Translations under genes and position numbers: made by a program | The notes under the pieces: model-generated | What the model saw: only the letters and a program-made list of their open reading frames with translations | Database searches by the model: none | Told to the model about the DNA's origin: nothing | In this document: positions 14,481-23,500 of the stretch, one piece after another | How positions within the stretch are numbered: the stretch's first letter is position 1 | How the letters are laid out: each line of letters begins with the position of its first letter | Assembly (NCBI GenBank): GCA_947573605.1 | Contig: CANPGM010000035.1 | Location: 1-38,933 of the forward strand | Reading direction: 5' to 3' | Source: an uncultured Roseburia sp. | Lineage (GTDB): Bacteria; Bacillota; Clostridia; Lachnospirales; Lachnospiraceae | Length of the DNA: 38,933 nt

Positions 14481-17309
14481 ATGGAAGAGAGAAGTACGAT
14501 TAAAATCAAAAGCATACAGGCGGCAAGTCTATACCGGGTAAATAACGGCTACAAATATGTACAAAGGAATGAGGACGGGAGCTGCGAATACAGGGATTCC
14601 TTTCCCGATTTCGGGAATGCCGTAATTCATAACAGCCTGTTTGCAGAATATGTCCGCCGTCACGGCGGAACCGTAAATGAAACGAGCAATAAGAGTCTTG
14701 ACTTTTTAATGATGAAGTTTGACTGGGGAGTGGACGAGGACGCTTCTGACAGGACAGAGAGAAAGCCGGCTGTGACAGCGCAGGAATTAAGGGATTATTA
14801 TTATGAGAATGGCGCAGAGGTTGTCTGGAAGTTTTATGATTCCCAAACCGGAAAAGAGAAAAAAGACAGAGAAAAGAAAATCGTCTATAAAATGCTTTTC
14901 CGAACGCCCGGAAAGGCAAAAGACGGGCAGTGCCTTTTTATCAGAGAAGGTCTTCATAAGAAAATACAGAGCTATCTTACAATGGGGCTATGGGAAAGGA
15001 TGCCTGATGAGAAAGGAGCCAAAATAGTGGAGCTGTCCGCCTATTCGCCGCTCGTTGCCGCAACGGCAATCGATTATATACGGATTCCGATGGAGAATAT
15101 CTTTGTGTTAAAAGACCGGAAAAGCTCCTGTTATAAAAAAGCGGTCGCAGTCAAAACGTGGGACGCTCCCTATATCAGAAAAGAGAGAGATTATCCAGCC
15201 TTTGAAGAATATGTGAACCGATATGGATTCACTTTTTCTAAAAAGACGGCAAAGAAGAATCCCGTTCTGAAATATGTGGAAAAAAATAAAAAGACTTTGG
15301 CTTCATATGGCATAGATGTGAACTTATGCCCTGAAAAAGAGGTTACGTACTATAAAAAAGAATGTTATTGCGACAGGAAAGAGGAAGAAATTGAAATTAC
15401 TAATGTAATGTGGGATGGTATGGGGATTATAGATCATTCTATTTTTCCTGGTCATATGGAGGGCTTTATCTATTGCAGGAGCCATTTTTTTAAGTCATGT
15501 CTGTTCAAAGGCAATATTCAGGATTATTTCATGGATTATTACGGTGAAAATTATAATACGGCATATGAAACAGATATGACCGGGCGAAGAATCAAGATTA
15601 CGGATATCAAAGTAATCATTACGGAAAATTCACTGAAATGGATAAAATTCCTGGAATTTATGAGTAAAAGCGGCACATTGGAGGACGGATTCAAATACTA
15701 TAGCAAGATAATGAAAAGGGACAAGGAAAGGTTTGCCATAGTGAAAACCGCTCATAAAAGCAAATATGACGAATTACAGAGAAGTTCATTCCAGATAAAT
15801 AATACGCTGCTTACAACTGATCCGGATATTTTAAGGGAAATTGCTGCTACAAGTATTGATTACTTTCATAAACTCAAAACAGATGACAAAGCGTTTTTAA
15901 ACTATTTGGATATTACAGGCTCTGCGAAGTTTTGCATTCACAATGTTTTGATTGACCTCTACAAGCGGAATGATAAATTCAGATATACGGAATGGTATAA
16001 AAATAAGAAAAGGGCGGTATTAAATGTCTTAAAGAATCAACGGCTGAAGCTTGGCAAGCTATTTCAGCAGGGGGATAACCTGACGATCTGCGGGAACCCG
16101 GTTGCAATGGTCATGTCGGTTACGGGACAAAGTTATCAGAATGAGAACTGTTTTGCGCAGTTTGACGATAGAATCCAGTGCTGTACTACCAGATTTGCGG
16201 AAGGGGAAAGGCTTGCCGGGTTTCGAAGTCCGCACAACAGTCCGAATAATATCGTTTATTTAGAGAATGTATATCCGGCGGCAGTAAAAAAGTATTTTCC
16301 CGATTTAGGCGATAACGTCATTATTATTAACGGGATTGGAACGGACGTGCAAAGCAGGCTTAACGGACAGGATCTGGACACGGATTTTATTTATGCAACA
16401 AATCAGAAAAATATAGTGGAACTGGCAGGAAAGGCATATAGAGAATATCCGACAATTGTTAATCAGATCACATATGGCACGAATGAATATGACAAAAGTA
16501 TGCGGTCTTATTCTAACATGGATCAGAATATTTCCGCATCGCAGTACAGCATCGGTTCTGCCAGCAATATCGCTCAGCTGGCATTGAGCTATTGGTTTGA
16601 CGGAGGAGGTAAGGACAAGAGACTTGAAGACGTGATTATTATCTGCAGCGTGTTAGCGCAGGCGGCAATTGATTCTTCAAAGCGAAATTTTGAGATAAAT
16701 GTCGGGAGTGAGCTTGCAAGAATCAGCAGGATGCCCTGTATGAAACATCATCCCAGATACCCGCGCTTTTATGCGGATGTACAGAAATACACGAAAAAGA
16801 AAAAAGGCAACATGCGAAAAATTGCGGAGAACGACATAGGATTTCTAAACTGTCCGATGGACCTGCTTTATAACATAATCGAGGATGGAGCGATGGACCT
16901 CAGGAAATATAAAGGTCTGAACACAAAAACGTACCGGGAAGGCGAATATGGCGTAAAAATAATTTTTGAGTATAAGGCGGACCATATAAAAACCGACCGA
17001 AAACAATACCGGAAAGTAATCGATATTATAAAAGAATATGATAAAAGATCCAGAACGCTTGAACGCACAGGAGATTCCTGCAAATTTGAACGATTATGTG
17101 AATTTGAAAACTGTATGGATCGATTAAGGAACATTACAATTCGTAAAAGTACAATGTATACATTGATTGCGTATGCATTTAAACCGGGGAACGAATATTT
17201 AAGGGACAGTCTGCTGACGGTCTTATATGACAAAGATAAAGAGACGTTTCTTGATTGTTTTAAAAAGTCGGAAAAAACTCCACAAAAAGACGCCGCAAAT
17301 ACTGAATGA
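14481..17309 (+). CDS. Predicted single-chain double-psi beta-barrel RNA polymerase (QDE-1/YonO/crAss-like)
   Basis: A 942-residue protein that I read as a one-subunit RNA polymerase. The second barrel is recognisable: GFRSPHNSPNN (~580-590) stands where these enzymes carry the R-x-P 'RNP' segment. About 40 residues later LNGQDLDTDFIYATN carries D631, D633 and D635, the metal-binding D-x-D-x-D triad (DbDGD in QDE-1/RDR and YonO, D-F-D-I-D in crAss-phage polymerase). About 300 residues upstream DGMGIIDHSIF (D312) and Y-C-R-S-H-F-F-K (R333, K338) fit the first barrel with its conserved Arg and Lys. The spacing and order agree with that superfamily. The Gly of DbDGD is Thr634. Whether it copies DNA or RNA is unknown. 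The first gene behind an SOS-type promoter and upstream of tail genes. Confidence 0.75.
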   Translation: MEERSTIKIKSIQAASLYRVNNGYKYVQRNEDGSCEYRDSFPDFGNAVIHNSLFAEYVRRHGGTVNETSNKSLDFLMMKFDWGVDEDASDRTERKPAVTAQELRDYYYENGAEVVWKFYDSQTGKEKKDREKKIVYKMLFRTPGKAKDGQCLFIREGLHKKIQSYLTMGLWERMPDEKGAKIVELSAYSPLVAATAIDYIRIPMENIFVLKDRKSSCYKKAVAVKTWDAPYIRKERDYPAFEEYVNRYGFTFSKKTAKKNPVLKYVEKNKKTLASYGIDVNLCPEKEVTYYKKECYCDRKEEEIEITNVMWDGMGIIDHSIFPGHMEGFIYCRSHFFKSCLFKGNIQDYFMDYYGENYNTAYETDMTGRRIKITDIKVIITENSLKWIKFLEFMSKSGTLEDGFKYYSKIMKRDKERFAIVKTAHKSKYDELQRSSFQINNTLLTTDPDILREIAATSIDYFHKLKTDDKAFLNYLDITGSAKFCIHNVLIDLYKRNDKFRYTEWYKNKKRAVLNVLKNQRLKLGKLFQQGDNLTICGNPVAMVMSVTGQSYQNENCFAQFDDRIQCCTTRFAEGERLAGFRSPHNSPNNIVYLENVYPAAVKKYFPDLGDNVIIINGIGTDVQSRLNGQDLDTDFIYATNQKNIVELAGKAYREYPTIVNQITYGTNEYDKSMRSYSNMDQNISASQYSIGSASNIAQLALSYWFDGGGKDKRLEDVIIICSVLAQAAIDSSKRNFEINVGSELARISRMPCMKHHPRYPRFYADVQKYTKKKKGNMRKIAENDIGFLNCPMDLLYNIIEDGAMDLRKYKGLNTKTYREGEYGVKIIFEYKADHIKTDRKQYRKVIDIIKEYDKRSRTLERTGDSCKFERLCEFENCMDRLRNITIRKSTMYTLIAYAFKPGNEYLRDSLLTVLYDKDKETFLDCFKKSEKTPQKDAANTE

Positions 17310-17321
17310 AGGGGAGTTTTA

Positions 17322-17405
17322 ATGATTGCCTGTGAAAAGGAGGTAAAGCAAGATGTAGGAGATTATGAAAAGAACACCGCCCCGTCTCCATATACGAATC
17401 AATAA
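17322..17405 (+). CDS. Possible 27-residue peptide between polymerase and tape measure genes
   Basis: A short open frame with AGGGGAG (17310-17316) five bases before its ATG, starting 12 bases after the polymerase stop codon. It encodes MIACEKEVKQDVG followed by a polar, Pro-containing tail. It has no recognised family. The spacing suggests translation, but its small size means it could be chance. The remaining ~150 bases to the tape measure gene are AT-rich with no feature seen. Confidence 0.3.
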   Translation: MIACEKEVKQDVGDYEKNTAPSPYTNQ

Positions 17406-17629
17406 CAGTAATTCTTGAGAAAAACAAATCTTACCAATGATCGATAATTCTATAAAATCCCAAAGAAGATGAACATACACACAAACCCCATACTAAGATA
17501 ATAACACAATATGCAAATGATTATTTACAACAGTTACAGTTTGTAAAAAAATAATTGCTTCGGATGAGCGACGGAAAGGCGGAAAATGTGAGCGTATCGG
17601 AGAAAAACAGCAGAAAGGAAACACAAAAT

Positions 17630-19225
17630 ATGACAAACAAAAATAAAATTATTCTTGACCTGATAACGTCGATTCAGGAAACAAAAAGTAAAGAGCGGTT
17701 AAACAACGATATCAAACGTATTCAGAAAAAGCTGAATAAATTGGAACTGGAGGCGGAAGTAAGCCGGGAGTCCATCCGGAAAATGCAAAAGAAACTCAGC
17801 AGAATAAAGATTAAGGCTGAAATTATGCCGGAATCTGTGCAGAATCTTTTTAAACAGCTGGAAACGATTGCAGAAAAACACAGCATTCATATTTCCGCTC
17901 AGGAAACGGTGAACCGCAATGCGGTATCACAGGAGGAAAAAGCGCCTGACTCCATTGCGGCTCTCAAACAGGTGCAGAAGGAACAGGCAGTAACAGAAAA
18001 ATCCGGCAGATCCTTATTTTCTTCTTTGAAAAAAGGGGCTTCGTCTGTTTCTCAACTGATATCGCCGCATTTTCTGTTTATGGAACTGGTTCCGAAAGTA
18101 AAGGAGGCGTTTACGGAACTGAAAAAAGTCGATGGCATTATGACAGAAATCAGTAAAGTAAGCAGAAGGACATCTGAAGAATTGAAAACGCTTGGCGAAG
18201 AAGCTTATGGGACTGCAAGCAGATACGGAAGAACGGTATCCGATTATCTGACAGGCGTTCAGGAGATGTCACGCGCCGGATTTCAGGGGGACAAGGCAGA
18301 AGAAATGGCGGAATTATCACTGCTTGTACAAACGGCGGCCGGTATGAGCACAGAGCTGTCAAACGAATATTTAATCGCAGCTAATACAGCCTATAAGCTA
18401 AATGGCGAGACGGATAAGCTGAATGAAATTCTTGACGGGCAATATTACATTAGTAATAATAATGCCGTTTCGATGGAACATCTGGCAAGTGCAACAAAAG
18501 CGGCCGCATCACAGGCCGCAGGCGCGGGAGTTGCCGTTGATGAAATGAGCGCCGCAGTCGGTACGATGGCAGCGGTGACACAAGACGGCGGGGAAACCGC
18601 CGGGAGGGCGTTTAAAGCGCTTCTTATGAACATCAGGCAGGTGCCGGGAGAATTGGAGGATGGGGACGTTATAAATGAAGAATCCCTGGTAAAATATGAG
18701 GAGGCATGCAAAAATCTTGGCGTTTCACTCAAAACAGTCAGGGCCGGCGTTGTAAGTCTGCGCGATCCAATGGAAGTTTTAAAGGAACTTTCAGAAGCAT
18801 ATTCTTCTCTGGATCTGAATGACGCGCGGCGGACAAACCTGATTACTGCGGTCGGCGGAAAGCAAAAAGGAAATCAGGTAAATGCGCTCCTTGAAAACTG
18901 GTTGATATATGAAAAGCTGCTGAATGATTATTCAAAAGGATCCGGTTCCGCAATGGAAGATGCTAAAAAATCCGCTGACAACTGGGAGGGTTCTTTAAAC
19001 AGGCTGCAGAATACGTGGGTAAATACAATAGAAAATATCGCAAATTCAGACGTGGTAGTTACCGTTATGAATGGTACAAATTCTTTACTTGAGGTATTAA
19101 ATAAATTAACGGCTACACTTGGAAGCATAGGCACGATTGGTTTAGGTGCATTTGCTTTCTTAAACAAAGGTAGATCAAATACGATTTTGCCCTTCATGGA
19201 AGTAATTCCATGTTGCAAGTTTTAA
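17630..19225 (+). CDS. Phage tail tape measure protein, 5' exon (TP901 family)
   Basis: N-terminal part of a tape measure protein. Residues 1-~95 are a charged coiled coil (NDIKRIQKKLNKLELEAEV). From ~160 comes the TP901-type core: LFMELVPKVKEAFTELKKVD, MTEISKVSRRTSEELKTLGE, YLTGVQEMSRAGFQG, and DEMSAAVGTMAAVTQDGGE. The reading frame meets a stop at 19223-19225, but the protein pattern breaks after GTIGLGAFAFLNKG (~19170), where a group I intron core begins; the last ~15-20 codons are probably intron. I chose ATG 17630 (AAAGGA 11 bases upstream; begins MTNKNKIILDLITS, as in related proteins). TTG 17555 and ATG 17564 lack a ribosome site. The rest of the protein is encoded from about 20549. 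Confidence 0.85.
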   Translation: MTNKNKIILDLITSIQETKSKERLNNDIKRIQKKLNKLELEAEVSRESIRKMQKKLSRIKIKAEIMPESVQNLFKQLETIAEKHSIHISAQETVNRNAVSQEEKAPDSIAALKQVQKEQAVTEKSGRSLFSSLKKGASSVSQLISPHFLFMELVPKVKEAFTELKKVDGIMTEISKVSRRTSEELKTLGEEAYGTASRYGRTVSDYLTGVQEMSRAGFQGDKAEEMAELSLLVQTAAGMSTELSNEYLIAANTAYKLNGETDKLNEILDGQYYISNNNAVSMEHLASATKAAASQAAGAGVAVDEMSAAVGTMAAVTQDGGETAGRAFKALLMNIRQVPGELEDGDVINEESLVKYEEACKNLGVSLKTVRAGVVSLRDPMEVLKELSEAYSSLDLNDARRTNLITAVGGKQKGNQVNALLENWLIYEKLLNDYSKGSGSAMEDAKKSADNWEGSLNRLQNTWVNTIENIANSDVVVTVMNGTNSLLEVLNKLTATLGSIGTIGLGAFAFLNKGRSNTILPFMEVIPCCKF

Positions 19226-19600
19226 AACGCGTCAAAGTATGAACGGTGGAAGCCAAGTAATACACCGGGGAACTCTGACCCATAATGCTTATATGGGACA
19301 GTATGGCTAACCAATAACGTCATGCTGTAATTCTGATTCTTACAGGAAATAACCAGATAATACAGAGCCGTCCGAAACCAAGCTGAGAGAATGTAAGGCT
19401 CTTGGGACAGGACTGGAATCCTGTCCTCCTACGTATAACGGGGATGAAGGTCAAGAGACTGTAAGGCGCAGGGTCTTGTATATACAAGATTCAGAAATCC
19501 AGTCCAGTTTCTGCTATATAAATATATAGTGGTCTATGCTCGCCGGTAATCAGACCGGCAGGGAGGGAACTCTAAGAAGCAGCATAGAGTGAGATTGAAA
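19190..19600 (+). ncRNA. Group I intron catalytic core
   Basis: The stretch GATGAAGGTCAAGAGACTG (19443-19461) closely follows the Azoarcus group I intron core GAUGAAGGUGUAGAGACUA. GACTG (19457-19461) can pair perfectly with CAGTC (19500-19504) as P7, and TCCAGTCCAG matches the AUAGUCCAG region. GGCGC (19465-19469), just after P7, pairs with GCGTC (19229-19233) as P3, enclosing P4-P6 as expected. TCTTGTATATACAAGA fits P8. Other hairpins: CATGGAA/TTCCATG at 19196-19213 (P2-like), GACAGGA/TCCTGTC, and a P9-like domain at 19533-19588 (CTATGCT with AGCATAG enclosing GCCGGT/ACCGGC). P1 and the splice sites were not resolved. Confidence 0.78.
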
Positions 19601-19637
19601 TAATATGAAATTCAGGTAAATATGTATACAGTGAAAA

Positions 19638-19997
19638 TCAGAACATACTCTTAACAAACACTTTGTAATATTCATCATTGATAAGAATAAGGGACTTTTC
19701 GCCATCCTTCCATTCGATAGCAATAAGGTATTCTTTCTTGTTCTTACCACCGATACCGGCAACAGCGCCAATTCCGCCGAAAAGTGCAACACCTAAAGCA
19801 CCTTTCCAAAAAGAGTACTGGTCTTTGTTGGATTCGTTCATTACGGTGTAGGAAGAAATAGTAAATTTAGACAGAGGATAATTACTACCATTAATCTCTG
19901 CGTTGGATATTTTTAAAATAGAGGTATCAATTATTTTCTTGTTTTTATATTTACCTTCTAAAATGGAGTTAATTTGTGACATAATGATACCCTCCAA
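19638..19997 (-). CDS. Intron cargo protein A: Gly-rich hydrophobic hairpin protein, function unknown
   Basis: A 119-residue protein encoded against the tape measure direction. The middle carries a Gly-rich hydrophobic stretch, GALGVALFGGIGAVAGIGG, which could be a membrane hairpin or glycine zipper. The C-terminal domain (KEYLIAIEWKDGEKSLILIN, then YYKVFVKSMF) looks like a small beta domain. The N-terminus (residues 1-50) is a polar beta-rich stretch. It is ~80% identical by eye to the neighbouring paralog over the C-terminal 60 residues but diverged before that. GGAGGG stands upstream of its ATG (19997 on the minus strand). A promoter candidate TTGAAT/TACGAT lies about 20015-20045. No endonuclease motif (LAGLIDADG, GIY-YIG, HNH) is present. 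Confidence 0.75.
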   Translation of the reverse strand: MEGIIMSQINSILEGKYKNKKIIDTSILKISNAEINGSNYPLSKFTISSYTVMNESNKDQYSFWKGALGVALFGGIGAVAGIGGKNKKEYLIAIEWKDGEKSLILINDEYYKVFVKSMF

Positions 19998-20119
19998 TAA
20001 AATTTACTATTAATCGTATCATATAATATAGTTGAAATTCAATTTCACAAATAGAAAATCAAAAGTGAATTGAATTAAAAAGACATGTAAATTTAATATA
20101 CATGCCTTAAGACAATTTT

Positions 20120-20473
20120 TTAAAACATACTTTTCACAAACACTTTATAATAATCATCATCGAGGAATATGAGTGACTTCTCCCCATTCTTCCACTCGAT
20201 TGATATTAAATATTCTTTGGAGGATTTGTTTTTACCACCTATTCCTGCGACGGCTCCTAATCCACCGAATAAAGCCACTCCCAAGGCTGCTTTCCAAAAG
20301 GAATATTCGGATGAGTTTTTGGCGCTTTCATCTAAGATAGTGTATGAGGAAATATGGTTTTTATCTAACCCACCGTCAAGTTCCAACCAACTATCATTTT
20401 TCCATTTCATTAATTTAACTGGTTGATTTTCATATTTTCCTTTTAATACATAATTTATAGTTGATTGTGACAT
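20120..20473 (-). CDS. Intron cargo protein B, paralog of A, function unknown
   Basis: A 117-residue paralog of the neighbouring minus-strand protein, with the same layout: a variable beta-rich N-terminus (KGKYENQPVKLMKWKNDSWL), SFWKAALGVALFGGLGAVAG in the middle, and the C-terminal SIEWKNGEKSLIFLDD and YYKVFVKSMF. The conserved Gly-rich core and C-terminus against a variable N-terminus suggest selection on different binding partners, which is inference. It has its own strong promoter at 20508-20536 and GGAGG ahead of the ATG at 20473. Transcription opposes the tape measure gene, so expression should be possible when the phage genes are silent. Confidence 0.75.
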   Translation of the reverse strand: MSQSTINYVLKGKYENQPVKLMKWKNDSWLELDGGLDKNHISSYTILDESAKNSSEYSFWKAALGVALFGGLGAVAGIGGKNKSSKEYLISIEWKNGEKSLIFLDDDYYKVFVKSMF

Positions 20474-20507
20474 ATGTATATATTCCTCCTAAGGGCTCAT
20501 TTAATTC

Positions 20508-20536
20508 ATTATAACAAGTATTAAAAAAATATTCAA
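20508..20536 (-). promoter_or_regulatory. Promoter of intron cargo gene B
   Basis: Read on the minus strand, TTGAAT (20536-20531) and a perfect TATAAT (20513-20508) are separated by 17 AT-rich bases. No LexA box is seen here, unlike the island's plus-strand promoter. Confidence 0.75.
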
Positions 20537-20548
20537 TCTCATAAATAG

Positions 20549-23500
20549 AAAATCAAAGATTTTAAAACCAATATAGAAATTATAGATGAGCAAATACAAA
20601 AATTAGAAAAAGTTTCAAACTTAGATATTTCTGCTTTATCTTCTAATCAAATAATTAATTTAGGCAAGAAATTAAAACCAGAAGAACTCCAATCCTACAT
20701 CGACAGAATCAATGAAATCAAAAATGCACAAAATACAACAGGTTCCGCATTATTTGACTCTCTACAAATTAAAGAATATGCTGCTACTCTATCAGGCTTA
20801 GAAGCCAAACAAGCAGCTCTGCTACTCTCCACACAGGGTTTAACCAATGCACAGATTGCAGAAACATTAGCCAGCAATGGAGCTGCCGCCGCTGAAAATT
20901 ATCAGGCAATGACAGAAGCGGGACTTTTAGCACGCAAACAGGAACTTACTGTTGCAGAGGTACAGAAAAACTTACAGACCATATTAGGGACGGAAGCGGA
21001 TACATCTGCGGCCATGTCTGTATTAGGGCTGTCAGCCGCTATGGAAGGGCAGGAATATCAGACCGTACAACTGACATCAAAGAAATTAAAAGAACTGGTA
21101 ACTTCACATGCACTGACAGAAGCACAGGCACAGGAACTTGCAATGCGTACAGGCGTTATGCTTTCCATGAGGGCACAGACTGCAGGCATACTGCCGAAAT
21201 GGATTGCCACATTAAAAGCGGCTACCCTTGCTACATGGGGGCAGGTAAAGGCTACTGCCGTATGGCTGGCTACAACCCCGGCCGGATGGATTACGGCTGC
21301 CGTTGCCGCTATTGGAGCTGCCGTTGCTATATCTGCATCACACAACAAAAAACTGGAAGAACAAAGAGAAGCTATAAAGGAAAATGCCGAAGCAGCAAAA
21401 TCCGCAATAGACGGAATCAAGTCTGATTTTGACAGCCTCAATTCGGCAACTGATGATGTAAAGGAAAGATTTGCGGAACTGGCACAGGGCGTAGGCGATT
21501 TAGGTAAAGTAAATCAGTCCCGCGGCGAACTAAGCACAGAAGATTATAAAGAGTTTCTGGAGTTAAGCAACCAGATCGCAGACCTTTTCCCCCAATTAAC
21601 AAAAGGCTATGATGACAATGGGAATGCGATACTTGGTCTGTCAGGCAACGTTGATACGATTGTAGGTTCTTTAGAAAATATGGTTTCCGTTCAACAGAGA
21701 CTGGCCAGACAGGAGATTATGGATAAAATGCCGGATGTATGGGCAGGGTATACTGCTGATCTGGAAGAGTATGAAACTTCTTTGGAGGAAGCGGAAAAGA
21801 AGTCCAAAGGCGCAGTACAGGCCTTATCTGAGGTTACAAATGGCATTTTTAAAATGAAAGGATATGATGAAGACAGCGGATTTATTAACGGCGAATTAAA
21901 CGATGCGATTAAAACCGCCCTTGAAAATGTCGGCATTGGCAGTTTGATAGACGACTGGGGATGGACATATCATTATGACAGAAGCGGGAAAGACGGGTAT
22001 TCGACTACCTGGGATTTTTCTTCCCTTACAGAAGCACAGTTTGAACAGTTAAAAAATGAACTTGGCTCGCTTAGTTTTGAATATGAAAATGCCGTACAGA
22101 TAACAAAAGGAAAAATGGAAGCCGCAAATTCGGATATGTCAAATTATATAAATACATGGCTTTCCGGTGAATGGAATTACAGCAGAATGGATTCCGGGAT
22201 GCAGGATGTTGTCAAAGACGTCCTGCTGAACAGCGACTGGATCAGCCAGATGCCCGTTGATTCGGGCGACTGGGACGAAGTAAGCAACTGGCTGCAGCAG
22301 AATTTCCTGTCTGCCGTGAATAAGATTGATGACATGGAAATCCAGTCCGCCTTAGCAGACGTTCTTAACGGGGATTCCACTACCGGGCTGATTCAGGGAA
22401 CGATAGACCGTCTTCTTAATACGGAAGGTTTTGACGAGGACAATCCTTTAATCATTTATTTGCAGACAATGTTTGATAATGGGAATGATTTGTCAGAACA
22501 GGTAAAAGAAATCCTTCAGGACGAATTTGACGATCGTGTTGACGAACTTACCCTTGATGACTTACAGATTGCGGCAGAACAGATTAAAGTAGACGATGGC
22601 ACTCTCCTGTCCTGGGATGAACTGATTGCCAGAATCAATGAATATAAAGAAACTGTCAAAAGCCCTGTTTCCCTGCCGGACATTTTCTCCTTCAAAAATG
22701 CGGACGATACCCTTACCAGTCTTGGATCGATGTCAGAATCAATTGATACGATACAAAATGCATATAAAACATTATATGAAGCGATAGACGAATACAATGA
22801 GGAAGGCGCATTTTCTGTCGATACCCTTCAGTCCGTGATTGCTTTAGGGGACGACTGGCTGGATTATCTGGCAGACGAAGACGGGAATCTCAAACTCAAT
22901 AAAGAATCCCTGGAACAGCTTACACAGGCGCGCCTTAATGATATGCGTGTTCAGGCAATCAATAATGTCATCGACAATGTATCAAAGATTGAGTCCGATG
23001 CAGACGCTAACGACTATCTAAAGTCAACAAACTATGCGCTTGCGGAATCTTACGAAGAGGTTGCGCAGAAAGCCCTGGCAAGTGCAAGGGCAAAGATGCA
23101 GGATGCGGTTGCTGCCGGAACTTTGTCAAAAGCGAATATGGATGCTGCCATGAATAAGGCAACCGCCGATATTGCCAAAATCAATAAACTGTTTGCCAAT
23201 ACAAGCATAAGTACAGGCACAATAACAGAAAATTTCGAAAAGTCTTCCGCAAAGTCATCTTCTTCCAAATCGGAATATGAAGAACTCTTCGATTTCTTTG
23301 AACGCCGTGTGGAAGTGCTTGACGACGCACTCTCCCTTTTGAAAGCAAAAATTGAAAACGTTACAGGCGCATTCGGAAAGAACAACCTGATAGACGCGGA
23401 AATCGGGATTACCGAAGAGAAATTTAACAATTATACGGACGCGCTCTCCATGTACGCGCAGAAAGCGGAAGAAGCACTGTCCGTCATTCCGTCCGAGCTT

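Larger units (their letters stand above)
19165..20548. mobile_element. Group I intron-like insertion splitting the tape measure gene, with antisense cargo
   Basis: About 1.38 kb interrupts the tape measure frame. Its first ~400 bases are a structured group I-like core on the plus strand; the rest holds two paralogous genes on the minus strand and no homing endonuclease or transposase that I can see. Both ends are approximate: the 5' splice site should lie within about 19145-19195 and the 3' site after the in-frame TAG at 20546-20548, up to about 20565. Upstream and downstream coding parts are in the same frame numbering. The downstream part lacks any start codon before 20909, so joining by RNA splicing is the simplest reading. 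Confidence 0.7.
19638..20560. repeat. Tandem gene-plus-promoter duplication inside the intron
   Basis: The two antisense genes and their upstream DNA are direct repeats. Besides the related coding parts, AATAGAAAATCAAA recurs at the far edge of each unit (20050-20063 and 20544-20557), each time next to a TTGAAT promoter box (read on the minus strand). The unit length is about 0.48 kb. The copies have diverged, so the duplication is not recent. Confidence 0.65.

Noticed and set aside
19190-19600. Group II intron or IStron reading of the structured region
   Set aside because: There is no GUGYG start, no domain V-like hairpin near the 3' end, no reverse transcriptase and no TnpA/TnpB; the P7/P3 pattern fits group I better.
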